IMG/VR virus record: IMGVR_UViG_3300020437_001194
Coordinates: 1 to 44,336 of that record
DNA length: 44,336 nucleotides
From: a virus
Strand: one strand, 5' to 3'
Shown here: positions 23,301 to 32,356 of the stretch, piece by piece
Layout of the letters: each line of letters opens with the position of its first letter
How positions within the stretch are numbered: position 1 is the stretch's first letter
Translations under genes and position numbers: made by a program
Notes under the pieces: model-generated
Told to the model about the DNA's origin: nothing
Database searches by the model: none
Seen by the model: the letters and a program-made list of their open reading frames with translations, nothing else

Positions 23301-25845
23301 GGAATTCCAAGATTTTACGATTTTGCTAACTCTTAACAATGGCTTGCCAAAAATTGCAGAATTGTTCAATGGATTTATGGAAAATGAAAATACACCTGAT
23401 GAAATCATGGAACGATTGATTCAAAAACCAAGATTGAATTCTGTGGGATATCGAAGATTATTTGACTACTATGGAATTTCCGAAAATCCACTTACCACAA
23501 TGGGGGTATCCGATGAAGAGTCATTCCGCAGAAGATTCATCCCACAGTTGGCAAAGAAGAAAACCATCTCAGGAAGGTTGCTCAGATACCTTTGGGACAA
23601 TTACCCTGACCAACACTCTGAACTGATGATGAATCCAAATCTTGTTGAAGCAAGGCTCTATGATACTGTCATTGGGTTTGAACCAATTGGTGTTTTGAAA
23701 AATTCTGAAGTTGGAAGCAGAGCATATCGAAAGCACATCAGAAAATTGATGGAAGCCATGACCGTTTCAATTCCATCAACACAACAACAGAACACCTTTG
23801 GAGAGTTCATCAGAAATGTGGGAGATAGATTCAGCCACTTGAATACTCGACCTGAACGATTCCAAAGTGCATTTAGCGGAATGGTTAATGATTCAGGATA
23901 TCAATTCTTGAGAGCAGGAAGGTCGAGATGGTCAAGTGGACTTCCAACGGCTCCTGAGGGCGCAACTGAACAAAACCTTTCAAACACAGGAAGCATTATT
24001 GAATATCCACAAATCATTGAGGATAAGCCTTTCATTTTGCTACGATACTTGACCTTAGCCTCCTATGACCTCGCTGATGGAGGCAAAGAAAATTGGGAAG
24101 GAGTTGCATTACGAAACCCGAATGTGTCGCTTGAAACTTTGTTCCAATATGGATTTTTACCTGAGGGCGATTCAGATGGAGCCGATACAGTTGCACTTTT
24201 GGGTATGCCTCACACCTATGAGTTGAGAGAAAACATATCCGAGGGCATGGAGATATACAGTAGCAATTCACATCACACTTACTATTCTCCAATCATGGTT
24301 TTAGAGGCGGAAATGATTCGAGAGAGTTCAGGAAGCGGTTCGGGAACCATTTATGAGAGGGGGGGAGTAGCAAAAATGCTTGGTATTGAGGTTCAACCTA
24401 TCGGTGAGAATGGATATTCACTTTACCCAATTGATAGAATCATGACCAACAATCGAGAAGAGGCAAGACGGTTCAAACAGACATTGAAGGAGTTCCGAAA
24501 CAATGTTAAATTGAGATACAGTCGAAACAGAGGTAGGTGGGTATATGCAACAGAAGCAGACCGAGAAGTTCAAGAAATGGATGCTGAAAATTATGATGCT
24601 GATGAGGTTTTAGACCAATTCCAAACTTACTTCAGAACATTGGCGCAAAACTACAACCCTGAAGATGATGTGGTTTATCGGATTTTGAACGGTGAACAAA
24701 ACTTAGAAGAAATGTTTGGATGGATATCTCCTGAAGAAAAGGCTGAAATGGGTGAAGAAGGAAGACAACTCAGAAATTACACATTCTCTGACAACTCGGT
24801 GAATATGAGAGATTCCATTTCCACATTCAAATACGATTTTGTTGGATTGCTGACAAAGCGAGGTCTTGATTATGGTGGAGAAGAGGCTGAAACTGTGGAC
24901 TTGCCTGATTGGAGGCTTTCTTTGAGTGCTGAAAAATTATCAAACTTCATACGATATGTTGGAACAAGTCGAATTTTAAGCCTCGATGAAAAATACAACA
25001 TTTACAGGGATTTGGTTGAATTCTTGTGTGCTGATTCAAACAACCTTTTGATGTCCGATGATAGCCGAAGTGGAATTAGCCAACTACGATATCTTTCCTC
25101 TGATGTCAAGTATATGCTTGGAATGAGAAACATCAGATTTGTTGAAAGCAACAGATTAGATGCCGTAAGAGATTCAGGAAATACTGTATCCATTAAAAAA
25201 TCAGATTACAGTTTGGGGCTTCTAATTCAAGCCATGTGTTTGCAGGAAATAGGCAGATATTTAGGAAGCCCTATCACTTTCGACATCCAAAAACTAACCA
25301 AAGAAATCGTTTGGGATGGAGACTACGAAGGAACTCAAGAATTACTTGATGCAATTTTGGTTTTTGACGAGAATGAATTTTCCATGACTTACAACGAGGC
25401 AAAAAAGGCACTTACTTCATTTATCCGAAGAGATTACAGAAAAGCAATCAAACTTCGCTACTTGAATTTCAAGGTCATGAATCGGAACTGCACTTCAGAT
25501 GATGAAATTCCTATTCCTCTTTTGAACAAAGATAAGCGATATCCAAACTACGGTATGGTTCAAAAGTTTGACATCCCAAGATTTGTAGGAACTGCATTAT
25601 GTGAAATATCACAAGCCTACATCAACTACCTGCGCCCTATGGATGTTGCAGGAAACATTGATGCGGGAGATTTGTATTTAATGGTCAATTTGTTGAGATT
25701 TTCATTCCCCGATGAAATGAGGCAAAACATGGATATGGGAAGGTGGGAACAAATTTGCTCACAAATGAAGTCGTTGAGAAACAATAACTTGTTTGCTTTC
25801 TTACAGGCTACTGAAGAATTAAGGGGTTCAGGCGGTCCCGAATGA
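20377..25845 (+). CDS. Giant 1822-residue protein, unknown
   Basis: The largest gene of the window. No signal peptide or membrane segment. The first about 300 residues are polar helices; a middle block (residues about 330-510: SVNRAWDGNSCESLDSDYEY, RWGIGVSEDGSELGPRIGVERTVYS, YKGYSDVNSGRGRITYG) looks like a distinct globular alpha/beta domain. From about 520 to 1150 it is rich in short helical units with phrases such as ENPMVYVSDRIIGNLM, SQPNLSQEKYNELI, QKPRLNSVGYRRLF and MNPNLVEARLYD, suggesting an alpha-solenoid of HEAT- or variant-leucine-repeat kind. The C-terminal 500 residues are again helical. A virion or scaffold protein is possible, but no family was recognised. It heads a block with the 817-residue protein and acetyltransferase. 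Confidence 0.8.
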   Translation: MSEIRTEIISQEKEVFDFPDAETWAKSVKAEFNRFPNHPSSRYQRGGNELNKNGSRPFPNRKSPQSGYTSTMSEELVDCLKTRMANEQSSSVKKNGFSVFEQITGFYSIQVVDERTRQNQQSRLNQICELLTKSRYGLIDPLTGEEATIDTEYGERIAYSFMGGVNNPRYLTYSVLQEQKAEPILTDTLLESQMRGFIYNMVMETGEVPEITKAFTAIMREGSTDSVFALMRGDAGGTRRMVGEILAELSDLDSSERVSMMQSFEVEEAEFKEGGGLERVSKEISMKKFLTLDFDSEGTRTTLNGIRPPAEGLSAGSNWPVDSSGNYILHITQEPIQILCKSVNRAWDGNSCESLDSDYEYKAGSFDDIRWGNAIALAYNADDVMKDGEIVIDDAAILKCKGRFILRWGIGVSEDGSELGPRIGVERTVYSVNGKNPSWQSTLGQGLINVLESKGLWDFQSVRTPYNYKGYSDVNSGRGRITYGKVAFGVQEGTGLAGERDEGLPDYSGDETLSFAEFQRLIDSIDNDRVRISLAENPMVYVSDRIIGNLMTKIWNFYEDENKERLLYMLVGHRHGTPSLLLPALEGLDALVPDYMNMSQGNLLMAFIHHNRSDASVHYKVRELIGEDADLWYLLPQGTVDTHSLIFAPQDIMDSVVETYKVILSGGDKFERFKELAHRYQPQLMDMVDESMLFETFEQLISQPNLSQEKYNELIQLALESDRADYISNAMAQMVYPYGEPENYGWTEDFSDLESVFRKKNYDTRIPMVDSLDFIFNNFVNQKEFSLELSLISFFTELVVSSPDTEDSKKLFDWLMSVKEKSEEGYWEDWAGAVCAFMLKPAGLNKPSNTRRTPLIPNSAFVPLLNLVVDSPNGEEFIDAIFVKSMNYTNPTKYLNFLFNGDEPPKLKEEIPADLAYAMIVVPTVLDMVDISKLARTLPPVDELFYLLEEAVFSTYLGDLYTPDGERPFKSLAPEEFQDFTILLTLNNGLPKIAELFNGFMENENTPDEIMERLIQKPRLNSVGYRRLFDYYGISENPLTTMGVSDEESFRRRFIPQLAKKKTISGRLLRYLWDNYPDQHSELMMNPNLVEARLYDTVIGFEPIGVLKNSEVGSRAYRKHIRKLMEAMTVSIPSTQQQNTFGEFIRNVGDRFSHLNTRPERFQSAFSGMVNDSGYQFLRAGRSRWSSGLPTAPEGATEQNLSNTGSIIEYPQIIEDKPFILLRYLTLASYDLADGGKENWEGVALRNPNVSLETLFQYGFLPEGDSDGADTVALLGMPHTYELRENISEGMEIYSSNSHHTYYSPIMVLEAEMIRESSGSGSGTIYERGGVAKMLGIEVQPIGENGYSLYPIDRIMTNNREEARRFKQTLKEFRNNVKLRYSRNRGRWVYATEADREVQEMDAENYDADEVLDQFQTYFRTLAQNYNPEDDVVYRILNGEQNLEEMFGWISPEEKAEMGEEGRQLRNYTFSDNSVNMRDSISTFKYDFVGLLTKRGLDYGGEEAETVDLPDWRLSLSAEKLSNFIRYVGTSRILSLDEKYNIYRDLVEFLCADSNNLLMSDDSRSGISQLRYLSSDVKYMLGMRNIRFVESNRLDAVRDSGNTVSIKKSDYSLGLLIQAMCLQEIGRYLGSPITFDIQKLTKEIVWDGDYEGTQELLDAILVFDENEFSMTYNEAKKALTSFIRRDYRKAIKLRYLNFKVMNRNCTSDDEIPIPLLNKDKRYPNYGMVQKFDIPRFVGTALCEISQAYINYLRPMDVAGNIDAGDLYLMVNLLRFSFPDEMRQNMDMGRWEQICSQMKSLRNNNLFAFLQATEELRGSGGPE

Positions 25846-25853
25846 GGGGAATC

Positions 25854-25862
25854 CTTAAGTAT
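25854..25862 (+). promoter_or_regulatory. CTTAAGTATATG promoter before 25884
   Basis: CTTAAGTAT; TTAAGTA starts 29 bases before ATG 25884. Confidence 0.55.
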
Positions 25863-25883
25863 ATGAACGGAGAGTGAGAAATT

Positions 25884-28337
25884 ATGGATGTGAAGTGGAA
25901 GTGTGCTACAAGTGGAAAAATTTTCCCTTCCAAGAACAAAGCCAAAAAGTTTCAGCGAAGCATGAACAAAAAAGACCCAAGCAATATCCACCAAGGACTC
26001 ATCAGAATCACGGTTCCTGAGGACAAGCCTCAAAACATTTCCAAAGGAAAGTTGCCTGAAAAGAAAATTCCTGCAAAGAAAACACCCAAAGCAGGTAATC
26101 GAGCAAAGGGAACTTACAAACCAAGTATTCGACAGGATGGTTCAATCTTTCCGACCTATGAGGCAGGAGTTATCAGAATTAAGGAATCCGATTGGAACAC
26201 CATTGGAGAATTATTGCCGAATGGTGCAAGACATGAGATGGTCGAAGAAACAGGACATCACTTGATTTTCTTTGATGCCGATGCTTATGCAGAAATTGAT
26301 TTCCTCATGTATGAATTCAATTTTTGTGAGCAAGAGATGTTCTATGAAGATTTGAAAGTTGCATTGAGGAATTACGATGCTTCAATGGTTATCAGAGCCG
26401 AAGATGTCTGTGAACTTGGAATTTCAACTGTGAATGTAGTGAATGGTCAATGTATTGAAACTACTCCTGTGAAAGCAGGAGAGGGAGAAACCCTTACAGT
26501 CGGTGAATTGCTTGAACAAATCGAACCACTAACAGGGCTTGCGATTGCTTATGGAAAGTTCAAACTACCTCCTGCGAGAACTGCTACAAAAACATACGGA
26601 TATGGAAGCAGAGGAAGTCGAGGAAGCACTTTCACCACCTCAAAGAAAACTACTCCAACCACTACAAGCAAGGCAAAACCTGTTTCAAAGCCAATTACCA
26701 CAACAAACAAAACGGTTCAAACCGCAAACAAAACATTGGCACAACCTAAATCTCAAACAACAATTTACGATGAAAAATGGTCTATGAAGCCAACAATGGA
26801 AAAGCCACAAGATGAAGAAGAAAGCCAAGAAGACGATGAATTGGAATACGATTTCGCCTATGATGATTTTGCTTGGGATATGGCTTTCAGTTCTGAAGAA
26901 GATTTCAGCAGAGGATATAGTTCAGGATGGGGTAGTTCAGTCGCTACTGTAAGTGCCGCACCAATCTTTGATAAGTGCCATCCAATTTACGGAATCAAGG
27001 GAATGAAACTTCAAGTGGATAGGTATGTTGATTTAACCCCTATCACTCAGGGAGGTGCAGATGAAAAAGATGCTGAAACCTTCGGTGCTGAATACGAAGA
27101 TGTGATGAGAGATGTTCAAAACCTTTCCGATGATGATTATGTTGATTTTTGCCAACATTGGGGCATAAACCCTGATGATATGGAAGAATTATCTTCGTTT
27201 GTGATGAAAAATAAGGATTCTCCCGATGTTCAAGGTTGGATTACAGGCAGACTAATGGGTTTTGGTGTTGAAACCTTTGAAGCCCCCAAACCCAAATTAA
27301 CAAAGAATCAATTAGAAGACCTGAAGAAGATGAAGGTTTCAACCTATTACAATAATGGTGAATACGCTTATGTGGAAGTGGATAATCGGGGGTGGAAGCC
27401 GTATAGAACTCGAACTGTTCAAGCCCTGTTAGACAAAGGAATCATCAGCATACGCAGAGGGGAGTCGGATTCAAGATTAGGATTTCTTGGAAGAATCAGA
27501 GACAAGGAAGCATACATAGTTCATTTGAATCCCGTTGCATGGGAATATCCATTCACTTACAGAGAACCGTATATGCCAAACTTAAAACAAGAGGGCAACA
27601 AAATTATCAGGGGGGCTGAAACTTTTGAAGCATCCGAAGGCGGATACAAACTCAATGTTGCTACTGTGCCTGTTGAAGAGGCTTACGCTTGGTCAAAGGG
27701 ACAGTTTGACAAAGCAGGATTAAACATGAAAGATTACATCCCTCATTTCAGGGAAAATTACCAATCACTTCAAGATGAGTGTGCTTCAGCAATTGATGTT
27801 CCAAGAATTGAAATGCCTGTAATTGACCCTGAACAACTGAAACAGTTTGCTACTTCTATGATGGCAGGACATTTAGATGTTTATGCTCCCTTTGCGGAAG
27901 GCAGAACAGAACCTTATTCACCAAATGACCTTTACGAAGATACTGAAAAGGCGTTGAAGTTCCTCTATCTTGGACTGCAAGATGGAATACTTCAAGATGA
28001 TGTGGTGGAGGCTACCATGACTCGAACTACTGTTGGATTAATGCGACCAACACAATCTCAGATTTGGCTTGAAAAATTGATTGACAACATCATTAAATTT
28101 GGAACCCCTCAAGAGGATGGCTCAGGTGCTTATGGTAGGGATGCCATCATTCTTGGAAAAACAATTGCCATTAGCCAAGAAGGATTTATTCTTGACGGAC
28201 ACCACAGGTATGCACAGATTGTATTGGTGAATCCTGCCCTGAAAATGCAAACCTTGTATATCGCACTTCCAATACGAAGGTTGCTTGAAATTTCAAGACC
28301 TTATGGAAATGCAATCGGAAATGACCAAAGAGGCTGA
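25884..28337 (+). CDS. 817-residue multidomain protein with ParB/Srx-like end
   Basis: N-terminal 30 residues MDVKWKCATSGKIFPSK ... look like a basic tag; residues about 75-210 form an alpha/beta domain; 230-300 is a low-complexity Thr/Lys/Pro linker (TTSKKTTPTTTSKAK); 300-350 is acidic and Ser/Gly/Tyr-rich. The C-terminus has DAIILGKTIAISQEGFILDGHHRYAQIVL, a clear match to the phosphate-binding loop of ParB/sulfiredoxin-like domains, which hydrolyse or transfer nucleotide phosphates or act as nucleases. In phages such a domain is sometimes part of morphogenesis or injected proteins. The gene is followed six bases later by a GNAT acetyltransferase. Function not known. Confidence 0.72.
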   Translation: MDVKWKCATSGKIFPSKNKAKKFQRSMNKKDPSNIHQGLIRITVPEDKPQNISKGKLPEKKIPAKKTPKAGNRAKGTYKPSIRQDGSIFPTYEAGVIRIKESDWNTIGELLPNGARHEMVEETGHHLIFFDADAYAEIDFLMYEFNFCEQEMFYEDLKVALRNYDASMVIRAEDVCELGISTVNVVNGQCIETTPVKAGEGETLTVGELLEQIEPLTGLAIAYGKFKLPPARTATKTYGYGSRGSRGSTFTTSKKTTPTTTSKAKPVSKPITTTNKTVQTANKTLAQPKSQTTIYDEKWSMKPTMEKPQDEEESQEDDELEYDFAYDDFAWDMAFSSEEDFSRGYSSGWGSSVATVSAAPIFDKCHPIYGIKGMKLQVDRYVDLTPITQGGADEKDAETFGAEYEDVMRDVQNLSDDDYVDFCQHWGINPDDMEELSSFVMKNKDSPDVQGWITGRLMGFGVETFEAPKPKLTKNQLEDLKKMKVSTYYNNGEYAYVEVDNRGWKPYRTRTVQALLDKGIISIRRGESDSRLGFLGRIRDKEAYIVHLNPVAWEYPFTYREPYMPNLKQEGNKIIRGAETFEASEGGYKLNVATVPVEEAYAWSKGQFDKAGLNMKDYIPHFRENYQSLQDECASAIDVPRIEMPVIDPEQLKQFATSMMAGHLDVYAPFAEGRTEPYSPNDLYEDTEKALKFLYLGLQDGILQDDVVEATMTRTTVGLMRPTQSQIWLEKLIDNIIKFGTPQEDGSGAYGRDAIILGKTIAISQEGFILDGHHRYAQIVLVNPALKMQTLYIALPIRRLLEISRPYGNAIGNDQRG

Positions 28338-28343
28338 TGCCTC

Positions 28344-28823
28344 ATGGTGGTTGCCACTTTAGGAGAGCGATATCGAGGCATGATTAAAACTCTGCTTCAA
28401 TTTGGTAAATTAATTGATTATCGGACTTCAGGGGGGAGCGATAATGAATGGGATATTGCCTTCGAGGGTGGCCGAGTTATTGTGAAGTTTGAATCAGATG
28501 ATTTCGACCCATTCATGAATCTGTATGAAATCATTACCTTCCCACAACACAGAAAAAAAGGATATGCAAGCAAGGTCATGAAAATTATCTGTGATACCGC
28601 AGATTTGTGGGGGGTCAGCATGGAATTAGATGTCAATCCCCATGAAATGCCATACCGATTACAAGAAGCAGGATATGGAAAAACGAGAATGACTCCCGAA
28701 ATGATTGAAAAAATGGATATCATGAATGAAAATCAGTTGAAAAAGTTCTATTCTCGGTTTGGTTTTGAACAAGAATTTGATGGAGATTTGGAATACTTTG
28801 TTCGATATCCTATGACTCTATGA
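28344..28823 (+). CDS. GNAT-family N-acetyltransferase
   Basis: A 159-residue protein with the GNAT acetyl-CoA site: strand MNLYEIITFPQHRKKGYASKVMKIIC holds the Q/R-x-x-GxA-like loop, then a following strand GVSMELDV, and LKKFYSRFGFEQ, the classic C-terminal motif. It transfers an acetyl group to an amine, on a protein, peptide or small molecule; the target is unknown. It is coded just behind the ParB/Srx-like protein. Acetylation of a virion or host protein is possible but not shown. Confidence 0.8.
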   Translation: MVVATLGERYRGMIKTLLQFGKLIDYRTSGGSDNEWDIAFEGGRVIVKFESDDFDPFMNLYEIITFPQHRKKGYASKVMKIICDTADLWGVSMELDVNPHEMPYRLQEAGYGKTRMTPEMIEKMDIMNENQLKKFYSRFGFEQEFDGDLEYFVRYPMTL

Positions 28824-28851
28824 GGACTTAACGCAGACTCTAAGCGGTGGT

Positions 28852-28862
28852 CTTAAATAGGA
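28852..28862 (+). promoter_or_regulatory. CTTAAATAGG promoter before RNR
   Basis: TCTTAAATAGGAGG; TTAAATA lies 34 bases before GTG 28887 and 40 before ATG 28893. Confidence 0.6.
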
Positions 28863-28886
28863 GGTTCCAAACATCTCCTAAATCAG

Positions 28887-30842
28887 GTGAAAATGATGAC
28901 GACAATGTATGAACCCGAAGGATTTGCTGAGACAATTTTTAGACAAAGATATGCTATTTCAGAAAATGAAACTTACTTTCAGGCTTGTGAAAGAGTTGCT
29001 AACCATGTAGCACAAGCAGAAAATGGAAAGCGAGATAAGTGGACTAACCGATTTATTGAGGTTATGGCTGAGAACAGATTTATTCCCGGTGGAAGAATTT
29101 GGTATGGTTCAGGCCGAGCAAAAGGCCAACTCTTGAATTGTTTCGTAGTTCCGACTGCCGATAGCAGAGAAGGATGGGCGAAAGCGGTATCTGATATGTT
29201 GATTATTTCAGGAACAGGCGGTGGAGTCGGAATGAATTTTTCACCCATCAGACCAAGAGGGACACCTATTCGAGGGACAGGTGGCGAGGCGACAGGCTCC
29301 GTATCCTTGATGGAAGTTATCAATCAAACAGGTGAAGTAATCAAAGCGGGTGGAGGTCGAAGGACTGCCCTCATGATGTGCTTGCGATATGACCACGCAG
29401 ATATTTTGGAATTCATGAATAGAAAATTCAATAAATTGGATTTGAATCCTGAAACCGTAAAGGAAACTGTGAGAGATGCCTTTCCGAATCTTCCTCCTGC
29501 TGACCTTGAAAGGGTTGTGGAACTCTTTTCCGCAGAAAACGAGGATATTTTCAAGCATTTGATTAAGCATGAACTTGATATGCGATTGAAGAATGCAAAT
29601 GTTTCAGTTCTTGTGGATGATGAATTCTTTGAAAAGGTCAAGAATGGTGAAAACATTGAGTTCAATTGGAGAAACAAAGAAGTGGGAACAATCCCTGCAA
29701 AGGAAATTTGGGATATGATTGTTTTGAATTCATACACTTCAGGAGAACCGGGTATCTTGAATGAAGGCTTGGCAAACAAGATGAACAACATCCACTACCA
29801 TAAACCACTCATCAGCACAAACCCTTGTGGAGAAATTTGGCTTGAAGAGTATGGGTGTTGTGATTTGGGAGCCATCAACTTGTCTTCACATTTGCTTCCT
29901 GACCGAAGCGATTTCGATTGGGACAAATTGGCGGATACTGCACTTGTGGGAGTTAGGTTCCTTGATGATGTCTTGGATGTGAACACCTACCCAACCCCTG
30001 AAATCGAAGCCAACTGTCGAGAGGTGCGAAGAATTGGACTTGGAATTATGGGTCTTGGTCATTCGCTGATTATGTTGGGTCTGCGATATGATTCCTCTGA
30101 AGGGCGAAGAAAGGTTGAGCAACTTTTCAACTTCTTGAAAAAGAAGTCGTATGAGGCTTCCACTTATCTTGCAGTTGAAAGAGGTGCATTTGAGGCTTTT
30201 GATGCAGATAAATTCCTTGAATCGGGATTCTGCAAAACCCTTACAAAAGGAACAAGGGCGAAGATTCGAGAATATGGGATGAGAAATTGTGCAGTTTTAA
30301 CAATTGCACCCACAGGAACTACATCCATTGTTGCAGGAACTTCAAGTGGAATTGAGCCTGTTTTTGCCGCAGGATACAAGCGAAGATATTACGCTGATTC
30401 TGACGACTCCAATGAAAGAGTCCTTCAAGAAGAGGTTGTGATTGACCCACTATTCACAGAATTGTATCAACAAGGAGTGGATGTTTCAGCCTTCGTTTCG
30501 GCTCATGAAATTTCTGTTGAAGACCATTTGAGAATTCAAGTTTCTGTGCAAAAGCACATTGACAATGCAGTTTCCAAAACCATCAACATTCCGAATGATT
30601 ACGATATTGAGAAGTATAGCCAACTTTTGTTGAAGTATGCTCCACAATTGAAAGGCACAACTGTTTATCGGTCAGGCTCAAGAGGTAATGAACCTTTGGT
30701 TCCACTTTCGGCTTCAGAGGCAGTTGAGTATATTGAAGCCAATGAATCAATTATTGGAACTGCTCAGAGCGATTGTCCGAGTGGAGTCTGTGAGATTTCA
30801 GATGCACCCATTTCCAATGAACCTGAAGTTGTTGCTGAATAA
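28887..30842 (+). CDS. nrdJ: Class II (B12-dependent) ribonucleotide reductase
   Basis: A 651-residue enzyme that reduces ribonucleotides to deoxyribonucleotides using adenosylcobalamin. Motifs in order: RFIPGGRIWYGSG, LLNCFVV (active-site Cys), ISGTGGGVGMNFSPIRPRG, RRTALMMCLRYDHADILEF, LISTNPCGEIW (the radical-site cysteine region), GAINLSSH, RRIGLGIMGLGHSL, ILTIAPTGTTSIVAGTSSGIEPVF, and a C-terminal redox pair DCPSGVC. It lacks the glycine radical of class III, and no small subunit follows, so class II is best. The B12 need would be met by the host or the sea. It supplies dNTPs for the element's own replication. GTG 28887 is the start used; ATG 28893 is possible. Confidence 0.93.
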   Translation: MKMMTTMYEPEGFAETIFRQRYAISENETYFQACERVANHVAQAENGKRDKWTNRFIEVMAENRFIPGGRIWYGSGRAKGQLLNCFVVPTADSREGWAKAVSDMLIISGTGGGVGMNFSPIRPRGTPIRGTGGEATGSVSLMEVINQTGEVIKAGGGRRTALMMCLRYDHADILEFMNRKFNKLDLNPETVKETVRDAFPNLPPADLERVVELFSAENEDIFKHLIKHELDMRLKNANVSVLVDDEFFEKVKNGENIEFNWRNKEVGTIPAKEIWDMIVLNSYTSGEPGILNEGLANKMNNIHYHKPLISTNPCGEIWLEEYGCCDLGAINLSSHLLPDRSDFDWDKLADTALVGVRFLDDVLDVNTYPTPEIEANCREVRRIGLGIMGLGHSLIMLGLRYDSSEGRRKVEQLFNFLKKKSYEASTYLAVERGAFEAFDADKFLESGFCKTLTKGTRAKIREYGMRNCAVLTIAPTGTTSIVAGTSSGIEPVFAAGYKRRYYADSDDSNERVLQEEVVIDPLFTELYQQGVDVSAFVSAHEISVEDHLRIQVSVQKHIDNAVSKTINIPNDYDIEKYSQLLLKYAPQLKGTTVYRSGSRGNEPLVPLSASEAVEYIEANESIIGTAQSDCPSGVCEISDAPISNEPEVVAE

Positions 30843-30850
30843 TCGGCAAC

Positions 30851-30860
30851 CTTAAGTATC
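30851..30860 (+). promoter_or_regulatory. CTTAAGTATC promoter before 30881/30904
   Basis: CTTAAGTATC; TTAAGTA lies 29 bases before ATG 30881, the start of an 8-codon frame, and 52 bases before TTG 30904. Confidence 0.55.
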
Positions 30861-30880
30861 AGGTGGTGATTATTCACCGT

Positions 30881-30907
30881 ATGATGCTTATGGAGGTGAG
30901 GTTTTGA
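30881..30907 (+). other. Possible leaderless 8-codon upstream frame
   Basis: ATG 30881, at the window's usual distance from the promoter box, opens a frame MMLMEVRF ending in a TGA that overlaps the TTG start of the next gene (TTTTGA). The frame also contains the ribosome site GGAGGTGAGG. It may feed ribosomes into the next gene by coupling, or merely be a leader. Confidence 0.4.
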
Positions 30908-31689
30908 AGCCCTCGGCCTACTTTCAGTATCCTGATAGAAATCGAAGGACATTAGAGCGAATTAGGGGGAAAGAGTGGAAAAACGAGGCTCCCCGCAAAT
31001 TACGAGTCAATAATGAATTTGAGTTGAAGCAGGAAATTGGAACAACTGATGTGAATAAATATGCCGAACTGTGCATGGTCGGAATGATTCAGAATCGCAT
31101 ATTTAGAAATCAAACGACTCCATTCAACCAGCGCATAAACGACATTATGGAACTTTATGATGGTGAAGTGGAGAGAGAGCAGATTGAGAAAGTTTTGGTG
31201 GGATTATTTTCAGGGAATACGAATGTTGATGGAGAAAGCATAGATACAGGTAAAAGTTTGTTCACTTCAGAATGGAAGATGCAAAGGAATGACTTTTGGT
31301 TTGGAACAGTAAATACCTCGATTAATGAAGCAGTTATGTTTGAGGAATATGATGTATTGCGATTTCACACAAGAGAAGAGAGGGAGGAATACGAAACCTC
31401 GGAAAATAGATGTTGGGCATTTGGACTTTTGGGAAGAGATGAGTATTACTTTGGACTGATTATTGGAAAGGGAAGTGCGTATTCCCATTTGATTACGAAT
31501 GAGAGTGGAAATAGATTGAATTTCTCATTCAACTACTCAATGGGATTTCCTGATTTGGAGGGATATTACTTGGGTTGGAAATCGGGCGATAGGGCTTTCA
31601 TGGTTTCTCCGATGGATGATGTTTTCCTCAACGCAGGAGGGCAAGAGAGAATTGTTTCTTACAATCACCATAGGGGGTTCAAACTATGA
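30904..31689 (+). CDS. YNxxRG-tail family protein A
   Basis: A 261-residue soluble protein. It ends IVSYNHHRGFKL, the C-terminal tail shared by five proteins in the window. Inside, IEKVLVGLFSGNTN resembles the RI-x-IGLMNNS segment of two minus-strand members (40731 and 41571), so they are related along the chain, not only at the tail. No catalytic motif or known family. TTG start behind GGAGGTGAGG; first of three overlapping genes. Confidence 0.65.
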   Translation: MKPSAYFQYPDRNRRTLERIRGKEWKNEAPRKLRVNNEFELKQEIGTTDVNKYAELCMVGMIQNRIFRNQTTPFNQRINDIMELYDGEVEREQIEKVLVGLFSGNTNVDGESIDTGKSLFTSEWKMQRNDFWFGTVNTSINEAVMFEEYDVLRFHTREEREEYETSENRCWAFGLLGRDEYYFGLIIGKGSAYSHLITNESGNRLNFSFNYSMGFPDLEGYYLGWKSGDRAFMVSPMDDVFLNAGGQERIVSYNHHRGFKL

Positions 31690-32354
31690 AGCGAGTAGCA
31701 GACCTTCCTGTTTTTGATAAATGGTGGGTTAAAGATGTTGCAGATTTCCTTTATCCGATTGATGCAGAGAAAATGAAAAGCGATTACTCAAGAGATATAA
31801 TGATGGAGTTCTTAAATGGAAACGAGGATAGATATTTCCTAAATGAAATGGAAGAAGCCATCAAATTTAACACAGGCGTTGAAGGATTCTCCCCCTTTGT
31901 AAGAAAAATGATACCTGAAGATACATTATCCCCAAGCAGAATAGGAGATTACTGTTATCTGCCTGTTGAAAACTTCCTTGATATGGTAGTTGTGGAGCAA
32001 AGTAATGTTGCAGAATTGGAAAAGATGGGCTATAAATCAGGCGTGATTGTTAAGTTCGCTACGGTTAATGGAAGGCCCGAAAAAATGTGGCCTTTTTCAC
32101 TCATTAATACAGACGGAATGGGTGATTATTATGTTCCAATCGCCCGAAGGCAATTACAGGGATATGTTGTTTCCTATAATCAAGCCCAAATCAAATTCAA
32201 ACCCGATTCAAGAAAATGCAAACTCACCGAGTTTTATGAAAAGATTGGTGGAGGAACGGAGGGTAGCAACCGAAAAACTTTCATGTATCGCCCTGATGCT
32301 GATAGGAGAATTATTCAAGCCTACAATTTCTCAAGAGGATATCGAATCAGGTGA
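31686..32354 (+). CDS. YNxxRG-tail family protein B
   Basis: A 222-residue soluble protein with start ATG overlapping the previous stop (ATGA). It ends IIQAYNFSRGYRIR. The middle (DYYVPIARRQLQGYVVSYNQAQIKF) is beta-rich. Apart from the tail the likeness to its neighbours is faint, and no known family was recognised. Made from the same transcript as A and C. Confidence 0.63.
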   Translation: MKRVADLPVFDKWWVKDVADFLYPIDAEKMKSDYSRDIMMEFLNGNEDRYFLNEMEEAIKFNTGVEGFSPFVRKMIPEDTLSPSRIGDYCYLPVENFLDMVVVEQSNVAELEKMGYKSGVIVKFATVNGRPEKMWPFSLINTDGMGDYYVPIARRQLQGYVVSYNQAQIKFKPDSRKCKLTEFYEKIGGGTEGSNRKTFMYRPDADRRIIQAYNFSRGYRIR

Positions 32355-32356
32355 TA

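Noticed and set aside
29324-29791. 155-codon open minus-strand frame
   Set aside because: It is the antisense of the well-supported ribonucleotide reductase gene and has no promoter or protein-like features.
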